Assembly: GCF_050908995.1 (NCBI RefSeq)
Contig: NC_135119.1
Span: 372,001-436,000 of the forward strand
Source of the DNA: Andrena cerasifolii
Lineage: Eukaryota > Arthropoda > Insecta > Hymenoptera > Andrenidae
Direction: 5' to 3'
Length of the DNA stretch: 64,000 nucleotides
A model generated the notes under the pieces. That model had not been told where the DNA came from and did no database searches. It saw only the letters and a list, made by a program, of their open reading frames with translations. Made by a program: the position numbers and the translations under genes. Within the stretch, counting starts at the first letter, position 1. Every line of letters starts with the position of its first letter. Positions 57,198 through 64,000 of this stretch are shown here, piece by piece.

Positions 57198-57917
57198 TTA
57201 TGGTGCAGATGTAATATTAGATGTGGAAGCACCTGCTGCTTGCAATGATTTTAATTCAATTTCGTTAATTATGTGGAAGACTGCAGCCTTTGCTTCCAGA
57301 ATAAAATCTGGCCGAAAGTTCTTAACAGTCGCCGCCATGCTTTTGAAAAATAGTGAGATGGGGTCAGAATCCTGCTCTGATGCCCTGGTAATGTTATGCA
57401 GTAGCTTCTGCCTCTCCGCCATGTTTCTTTCAAGTATCTCTAGTATGGCGTTTGAAATACTCCGGCGCCTTTTCGGTGCTGGAGTGGACGTATCGTTTGA
57501 GGTCTTCCTCCTTGAAGGTTCTATGTCGAGATCTGTAACAGCTTCGCCATTTTCATTTACATCTGTCGATGCTTCTGCCGCGGCGCTGTTGGTCTCAGGA
57601 CTCTCCTCGCCGTTGCGCTCAAGCGCTTCAACCTCCTCAGCGACTTCCACATTACTCTGGGTACTGTAATTAAATGAAGAAAATAAATTTTTAAGATTCA
57701 TTTATTTTAAAAATCATATTGTGCGTAAAAAAAACTGCCTTCGCTCGATTGGTACACTTTTCAAAAACTCCAGGCTGGTTAGCAACGCCCATTTAGATTT
57801 TGGCTGTGCTGCCGACCCCGTACCATACTTATTGGCGCGTTTAATTTTCATATAGGTGTCGCGTATGTTACGCCACCTGTACTTGCAGTCACTAGCTGAA
57901 ATAATTAGATAATACAT
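57198..57917 (-). CDS. MADF-BESS-type protein, partial
   Basis: Minus strand. 57896-57714 reads as the second half of a MADF domain (SDCKYRWRNIRDTYMKIKRA, then SKWALLTSLEFLKS), the Myb-like DNA-binding module of insect regulators. It follows a good acceptor (TTATTTCAG). 57701-57198 is an uninterrupted frame with an acidic Ser/Thr-rich linker, a basic PAPKRRRSISNAI patch and a BESS-like end (DSDPISLFFKSMAATVKNFR). The link between the two exons is unresolved: an acceptor (AATTACAG) is clear, the matching donor is not. The N-terminal MADF half was not found within 1.5 kb upstream, where an 0.8-kb transposon sits. May be a transposon-borne or decayed gene. Confidence 0.6.
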
Positions 57918-57985
57918 TTTTTTGCAGGTTCGTTGCTACTGGAGAAACATTCAGGTCGTTATTATTTGCATTTTGAATATCATAT

Positions 57986-58796
57986 GGATACATACAGCGG
58001 CTCACGAAAGTATTCCGATACCCCTTGAAATGGAATAACTTTTGAAGTGAAACTTCCGTACGCACGGTACAGTGAATTGACCTCATGCCGCTGAACGTGT
58101 AACGACACGTTGCATATCTCTTAGAAAATTGCGGATTAAAAATTGATTTTAACGGAAAAGCGTGCTCTGACATTTCATAAATGAAGTACACTACATAGAT
58201 TCTAAAATAAAAAATGAATTTATGTCTGGCAATGATTACGAACAAACCCGTCACTGTGTGACGCTGTATTTGTTAGATATTTAGATAAATTACAATTAAA
58301 TATATTCATTTCATACTTTAGTTATTATAGGCCTATTGCCTCCTTCCTGGAATATGAATCTACGGAAACTTCACAATAATAAAGTGAAATATTCAATAAA
58401 TTATTTATACTCGTTGAGAATTACCTAACAAATCTAACATATTTCCTACCCGGTGTAAGTATATGTAGATTTTGCATAAGTAAGTTTTACTTCTGTAGTG
58501 TGTAGTGTAAAATACACGGTCTTTTTTTGAGCATGTAATAACAATCAACAAAAGAACTTTTATATATTTAAGTAAGTTTTACGGTTATGAACTGAAAATT
58601 TCGTCGAAAAGCGACCATTATTTTTTTCTTCGCTATTCCGAACAAATGCAATTTTTTTAAAACGACGAAACACGTCAGCTGGTAACCTAATCCTTCTAGC
58701 TTCTCCAAAAAGCTCAAGTCGTTTGGCCCAACTCAAAAAAAGTTATTCTATTTCAAAGGGTATCTGAATACTTTTGTGAGCCAGTGTAAGTGTTGA
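57986..58796. mobile_element. Tc1/mariner-type inverted-repeat element
   Basis: Left CAGCGGCTCACGAAAGTATTCCGATACCCCTTG and right CAAAGGGTATCTGAATACTTTTGTGAGCCAGTG are inverted over about 45 bp, with TA at both borders. About 0.8 kb; no transposase frame with known motifs. It sits immediately upstream of the MADF-BESS fragment. Confidence 0.75.
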
Positions 58797-58799
58797 TGC

Positions 58800-59426
58800 A
58801 AGAGACGTATTGAAACAATTACGCGGCAAATCAGTGCCCATATTTTTAACGCAATCTAAAATTTCCGCTTTGGAAAACATTGCAAAAGTCTATATGATGA
58901 AATGGAATAGGGTAAAGGCAGGTAATATGGAACATGTGATTTCAAAAACTTGTCAAAAGTAGGGGAATTTGTTTTTTTTTAATAAAACTTGACATGAGGG
59001 GACGAAGGGACTAATGCATAATCATATTTACATAGCAAATGTAAAAAAAAACAATTGTTTTGAAATTATAGTAAAAAAAAAACTGAAAAGAGTGAAAATC
59101 CGCCGTTCGAAAAAATGGGTCCTAATATGGAACACCTAGGAAATGTGTAATGAAAACTGAAAAATCTTGACTTTTTTTTTACTAAAAATGAAGATTTAGT
59201 AAGTAGAAGAAACAAGTAAATAAAAATACATCATTTTTTAAATTTATTCTTGCTTTCCGCGCCTCCTACACGTTGGGTTCTTGAATAATACGTCAGAAGC
59301 CCCACATTCTTCGTGTGCCCACTGAAAGCAGTGAATACATTGGGTCTACTCTTCATTGTCATTATTTTTATAATTACCATGGCAAAATAAGCATTCCGCA
59401 TCGTCGTCGTCATCGTCATTATCAAC
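58800..59426. other. No gene recognised
   Basis: AT-rich; GGTAATATGGAACATG-type phrases (58920, 59120) hint at another TIR element, not bounded. Confidence 0.45.
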
Positions 59427-60965
59427 TCGTTCCATCATGAGTTAACTCCCACCAGGACAAAAGGCTTTAGGTAAAAAGAAGCCAGCATATTTTTGAAATA
59501 CACGTGCTTTGCAGAAGTGCAACGAACGACCCATCCTACACTTTCACAAAAGCCCGCGCTCCGTCCTTTTACTGCCAATGTACCCGTTGCTTCGAGATAG
59601 TCAGCAGACACCACGTGTTTCGGTTCGAAAGGGCCCGAAGAGAAGAGAAACAGAAAGTCTTCGAGTTGCTATAAAGATGAAAAGGCATACCATTCCTGTT
59701 TCCGTTTTCGAATACCCTGAGTTCACGTCAGCTACGAGGCGGAACCAGCTAAGCCATAAATTACCCAAAACAAATCGTTCTCTACCGCCGACTTGCAGGG
59801 CAATACGGTCATAAACCGCGACCCTGGCGAAATGCTTTGGCCGACCAGCCTGATTAATTTTAAATACGTCTCGCGGAGAGACACAGGAAGAAAGGGGGTA
59901 ACTCGGTGACTGCGCGTAGTCCCACCTGCTTCGTCCTTCCTTCCAATTAAAGGCAGGACCCTTATCTCTCGAGTATAAGCACGCGCTCGAATTTCAAAAC
60001 AAAAGCACGCGTCCGATTGGTCCTAATCTAACCAATCTGCCTTGCTTCCCTCTGAAGCGGCCACTGTCTTGAAGAGGCCTTCTTCTCAACCATGTCTCCT
60101 CCCCAAGGCCCACCAGTATAAACACGTGCTCAAATTTCAAAACAAAAGTACGCGTCCGATTGGACCTAATCTAACCAATCTGCCCTGCATCCCTCTGAAG
60201 CGGCTACTGTCTTGAGGAGGCCCTCTTCACAGCAATATCTCCTCCCCGAAGCCCACCTTCTCTCGCACGGAATACGTCAACGCGTGCTTTTGTTTTGTAA
60301 TTCTAGCGCGTGCTTATACTCGAGAGATAAGGGATCTGTCTTTAATTTGGAGGAAACACGAAGCAGGCGGGACTACGCGCAGTAAACGAGTTACCCCCCT
60401 TCTTCCTGTATCTCTCCCCGAGGTGTATTGATGTTGGATATTACTTTTTAATTGCTAGTTCACAAAAATTAATCAGGCTGGTCGGCCAAAGCATTTCGCC
60501 AGGGTCGCGGTTTATGACCGTATTGTCCTGCGAGTCGGCGGTAGAGAACGATTTATTTTGGGTAATTTATGGCTTAGCCTCTTAGCTGACGTGACCTCAA
60601 GGGTTTTGGAAAACGGAAACGGGGATTGGTATGCCTTTTCTTCTTTATAGCAACTCAAAGACTTTCTGTTTCTCTTCTCTTCGGGCCCTTTAGAACCGAA
60701 ACACGTGGTGTCTGCTGACTATCTCGAAGCAACGGGTACATTGGCAGTAAAAGGACGGAGCGCGGGCTTTTGTGAAAGTGTAGGATGGGTCGTTCGTTGC
60801 ACTTCTGCAAAGCACGTGTATTTCAAAAATGTGCTGGCGTCTTTTTACCTAAAGCTTTTTGTCCTGGTGGGAGTTAACTCATGATGGAACGAGGGAAACT
60901 ACTTGGGGGTAGAGGAAGTTGTTTGGAAAAAATCCTGTCAGTCAGCTAGCAATCTCGTCCCAGAA

Positions 60966-61081
60966 ATGTTCTCCGCTCAAGAATGTTACGCGATGTTCTG
61001 GGTGTACGCCCATCTAAACCCCCAGCGAGGGTACGATTCGGCGTTTGGCGTCAAGATTATTCTCAACGGAGTCAATGATGC
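60966..61081 (+). pseudogene. Mariner-type transposase N-terminal fragment, copy 2
   Basis: Starts MFSAQECYAMFWVYA. Compared with copy 1, about 70 bp are missing after VYA, and the rest, in a shifted frame, reads TPSEG-like then RLFSTES. Not functional. Confidence 0.6.
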
Positions 61082-61534
61082 CGCAAGACGTGCATAGACG
61101 CTGAGGGTGGTCACATCGAGCAACTGCACAACAAAGAGTAATCGGCCCCTTTCAGGGCCACCGATTTTATAACGTAGGAACAACACGTTCCATGAAAACT
61201 AAATTAAGTGATCAGTGTTAGTGGCCGTGCAGTGAAGTGAATATTCGGTACATTAACCCGGACGCACTTGACGTTGCGATCCTTACCTTCTGGTGGTGTC
61301 GTATACCTGCGATCAGCTGAGCACTGGGCGCAACCCTACCATAAATCTTTACGTCCACCGATGACCAGGATCGACACAGTGACCTACATAGTGACACAGG
61401 TTTCCGAAAAGGAAGGAAAGTAATGCCCGAAGGGGTGAGTGTTATTTAATTTATTAGTGATTATTATGTGTAGAAATAAATTCTGTTCGATTTTAGGGTT
61501 CAATAACAGTTTGATTTAAAAATATGAAAACAAC

Positions 61535-61665
61535 TCAATCATCGAAATAATTTCCAGTATTGTTAATAACCTTTTGCCATTTTTCTGGTAGGTTACGAAT
61601 ATCACTGCGATAGAAATTCGGTTGCTTTATACCGATTATGTAAATCCAGTCTGAAAGAATTTATT
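61535..61665 (-). pseudogene. Mariner-type transposase C-terminus, copy 2
   Basis: Minus strand reads NFYRSDIRNLPEKWQKVINN, then TGNYFDD and a natural TGA at 61535-61537. This is the standard mariner C-terminus (L-P-x-x-W-x-K-x-I/V...G-x-Y-F). Upstream coding sequence is absent. Confidence 0.65.
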
Positions 61666-62130
61666 CATACACCTATTATTATTGTTTAAATTTAGTTATG
61701 TTGGCCGTGATTAAACTACGGATTTTTACCTCAATAATGAATTATGATCACTTGTCGTACATTTTTTGTTACATTACCTTTTCGTTTATACCTTATTTGA
61801 AAATGAAATTTACGTGTTTCTTGTTCTCTCACTTGAAACAATTATTATTTAAGATTCGGCTTTAAAAAAAAACTGTGTAACGCGATTTCCTTCGATGCAT
61901 GCCGACTTGCTTGTTCGTACCTTCGTAGTACAAGCGCAGCCGCCTACCGCGTAGCCAACGCTACAACGGGAGCTCGGGTGGAAGGCGCGCCCTCTGATTG
62001 GTCGGGGGTTTTTGTTAATATCTCGTTAACGAAGCTTCGGACAATATTTTCGCTAAGGAAAAAGTTGTTTCAAATCACCCCCTGAGTCACCCCTTTCAAG
62101 GAACTCCGACATTTTTGGGACACCCTGTAG

Positions 62131-62799
62131 TGGTACGTGGTTTACATAGAGCAACATGGATTGCATTCCTAACGCTAACAATTCACAATCGACCAAAGAA
62201 TGCTGTTCGATGTGTCCGCTTTCAGAAATTAATTTCACATAATTCGTTGGCGCGGTAGTGTTATGTAGCACGTCTACGAATGTGGCATATTTACTGCTTA
62301 CAGAGTACATATTTTCGGTCAACCAGGTGAAAATATGATCGATGCAATGTTCGTACGCCAATAGTTTACGCATCGTGGCTTCAGTCATATATATGACACT
62401 GCTATTATCGGTGATTTTAATAAGTTGATCATCATGCATACGCGTGAATTCTAGTCGTAAATGGTCAATTACGATGTTAGTTTCGGGCGATGTTGCGTTG
62501 CTGCGTAACCGTTGGTGTATGTCCGCCTCGTTTTGTAGTAGGAGCTTCCACGTATACATTGAAAAGCTCAAATCGCTGCCTTTATTGTCGGCTATGGCGA
62601 TCTCGATGCAGCACGAATCCATGCCAATCCGAATTCCAATAATTAGACGTTTATATGCTGTTGCGGTCAACGGGTAATCACGTCCTAGGATCCGTACGAT
62701 TGATGATTTTGGTGTTTTGGATGGCCTTGGTGTTGCGGATTCAGAGCTGTAAGAAACATGTAGGTAAGTACACGGGATTAATGCTTCATTCGATTGCGT
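62131..62799 (-). CDS. Unidentified ORF, C-terminus cut by the composite transposon
   Basis: Open on the minus strand from a TAA near 62800 down to 62131, without frameshifts. The first ATG is internal (near 62625), so the true start or an upstream exon is missing; TACAG at 62752 could be an acceptor. Visible segments: RPSKTPKSS linker, YKRLIIGIRIGMDSCCIEIA, MYTWKLLLQNEADIHQRL, MTEATMRKLLAYEHCIDHIF, HSLVDCELLAL. I recall similar ORFs dispersed in ant genomes, perhaps linked to large DNA elements, but cannot name the family. The mariner-type terminus at 62129 is fused in frame, adding about 25 foreign residues before the stop at 62053. Confidence 0.55.
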
Positions 62800-62825
62800 T
62801 TACAGTGAAACAAGTGAAAAGTGTA

Positions 62826-64000
62826 TTTTTTTATTTTAAATCTCATAAGAGATTTATTAAAACAGTATTACAGGAAATGCAGAGTATTTAAGAGAAGAAA
62901 CATAAAAAAAACAAAGATATCAGTGTGTACATACAGAAGTATACAGTAAGATTGAACCGTTAATTCATCCTAGATACGCAAATTACAGTTGTTTAGGAAG
63001 GCAAGAATGGCAAGCTTTAATATTAGGATCAGCAATTAATGACGCGACATCAAGCGGCAAATGAAGATCTATTTTACGCGGCTTAAATATTAGTTTCATT
63101 CTTTGGACGTTATATAAGTTACATTGCCATAGGACATGATTAAGAGTTTCGTCTTCAAGATTACATTTGCATTTAGGACTATCGATAAAACCAATACGAG
63201 CTAAGGAAGTGGCCAAATGATAGTGATCCACTCTGCTTCTGTTTAAAGTAACAATAAATTGCCGGGATAGTTTTATGTTCTCATACCACGGCGTACGATT
63301 GTCACTTTGGTAGTGTTGATAATAGAATTTACCTTTATATATCCCTTGGTCCTTTATTATTTTGGCCGTATGTGAGAAGGCTCTTTTTTTTTAATAACTC
63401 CGAAAGATCGGTGAAAGGTATTCTTGGGATGTCTAATGCGCAGGAGACGGTAGCACCTTTCGCCAGCCTATCTACAACATCATTACCCCGGATCCCCGAA
63501 TGCGACGGAATTCAAAAAAATCTGATTTCATTATTAGGATTGTCGTGGAGAAATTGATTATACTTCTTTTTTATATCAAGAATATAGATGTTAGTTCTGA
63601 CATCAAACTTAGTGGATTTAATCCTTTGCAACACGCTGAGAGAATCCGAAAAGATGAGAAAGTTTTTATTATTATTGCATAACGCAATATCGAGAGCATC
63701 ACTTAAGGCAATACACTCAGCTGTAAACACTGAAGCATTTTGGTCTATACTTATTGATGAGCAAATATTTAGATCAGGGCAGAAGCAAGCGGAGCCAACA
63801 TAATTAGAACTTGGGATTTTACTGCCATCAGTGAATATGGAGAAGGCGGAGGAACTCTTTACCAATCCATCCAGACACAGGTTAGGGTCCTTTTCTTTTT
63901 TGAGATCCAGGCCGAGAGAATAGTCAAATGAAATTGTAGTGACCAGCGTACTGAAGTCGTGACAAAAGATATTGAAGTGATTTCGGGAATCTATTCTGTT
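62826..64000 (-). mobile_element. Non-LTR retrotransposon 3' end (RNase H and C-terminal Cys region)
   Basis: Runs off the right edge. An RNase H domain lies at 63865-63440: FTDGS, TAECIALSDAL, FSDSLSVL, and GNDVVDRLAK after the stop. It is followed by a C-terminal C-x-C...H-x4-C block (CKCNLEDETLNHVLWQC, near 63150), ending KQL-stop at 62983 and a 3' UTR with AATAAA and an A-rich tail near 62826. Breaks: TGA for Trp near 63511 and a frameshift in an A-run near 63393. A Jockey/R1-like LINE remnant. Confidence 0.8.

Larger units (their letters stand above)
59427..62129. mobile_element. Composite mariner-type element, copy 2, with palindromic arms
   Basis: Arms 59427-60012 and 60280-60893 are reverse complements of about 0.6 kb, around a loop with two ~140-bp direct units (AAAACAAAAGYACGCGTCCG). 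Next come a transposase N-terminal fragment (+ strand, 60966), about 0.5 kb shared with copy 1, a transposase C-terminus (- strand) and a terminus ACATTTTTGGGACACCCTG then TA at 62128-62129. Copy 1 (41991-48060) has the same order inverted. Confidence 0.75.

Noticed and set aside
61140..61165. Histone 3' stem-loop-like GGCCCCTTTCAGGGCCACC
   Set aside because: No histone coding sequence precedes it, and the copy at 47.1 kb lacks the stem; it lies in transposon sequence.
1..64000. CRISPR arrays, bacterial operons, prophage
   Set aside because: Spliced genes, microsatellites and eukaryotic transposons throughout; no regularly spaced repeats or polycistronic layout.

Overview
The window looks like a piece of an insect nuclear genome: AT-rich, one multi-exon gene with long introns, and dense debris of class II transposons, solo LTRs and a non-LTR retrotransposon. 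The mix (mariner-type composites, many small hAT and foldback elements, a piggyBac-type MITE, MADF-BESS and Mutator-like coding remnants) suggests Hymenoptera. That is an inference from remembered families, not from a search.

The one clearly functional gene is an organic anion transporting polypeptide (SLCO/Oatp family, probably the Oatp74D/ecdysone-importer type). It runs 15871-38464 on the + strand in seven coding exons. The exons join in phase into a 718-residue, 12-TM protein carrying the Oatp signature DPRWLGAWWLGW split across the exon 3/4 junction. Intron 2 is 12.9 kb and is filled with transposon remnants. A poly(A) signal lies about 135 bp after the stop, and a (GGGAAA)n satellite of about 0.5 kb follows.

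Region by region. 1-14.4 kb has no gene I can support. It holds a foldback element (687-1438), a hAT-type MITE with a perfect 8-bp target duplication and a nested inverted repeat (1829-2565), a near-perfect 65-bp-arm hairpin (5700-5841) and a 657-bp tandem duplication whose breakpoints cut a second hAT MITE (7257-8592). 14.4-38.5 kb is the Oatp locus, with intronic foldbacks, a piggyBac-like MITE, a tRNA-derived SINE head, a broken Mutator-like transposase (25.4-27.7 kb, minus), a hAT C-terminal fragment (29.4-29.9 kb) and a foldback containing a hAT MITE (33.6-34.2 kb). 38.7-49.8 kb is transposon territory. Its main feature is a three-level nest: a composite mariner-type element (41991-48060) split by a solo LTR (42865-47040, TSD AATG), itself split by a hAT-like DNA transposon with a decayed transposase (43111-46824). 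A second solo LTR (49101-49801, TSD TATG) follows. 49.8-57 kb has minisatellites with collagen-like reading, a hairpin-rich unexplained stretch, another hAT MITE and a 5S rRNA-derived sequence. 57.2-57.9 kb carries a MADF/BESS-type coding fragment (minus). 59.4-62.1 kb is a second copy of the composite mariner-type element, with 0.6-kb palindromic arms. It cuts off an unidentified minus-strand ORF at 62.1-62.8 kb, and a non-LTR retrotransposon 3' end (RNase H domain) runs off the right edge.

I found no convincing intact novel multi-gene system. The best candidates for something undescribed are the duplicated composite mariner unit, the unknown ORF it truncates, the hairpin-rich region at 52.6-53.2 kb and the 5S-derived repeat.
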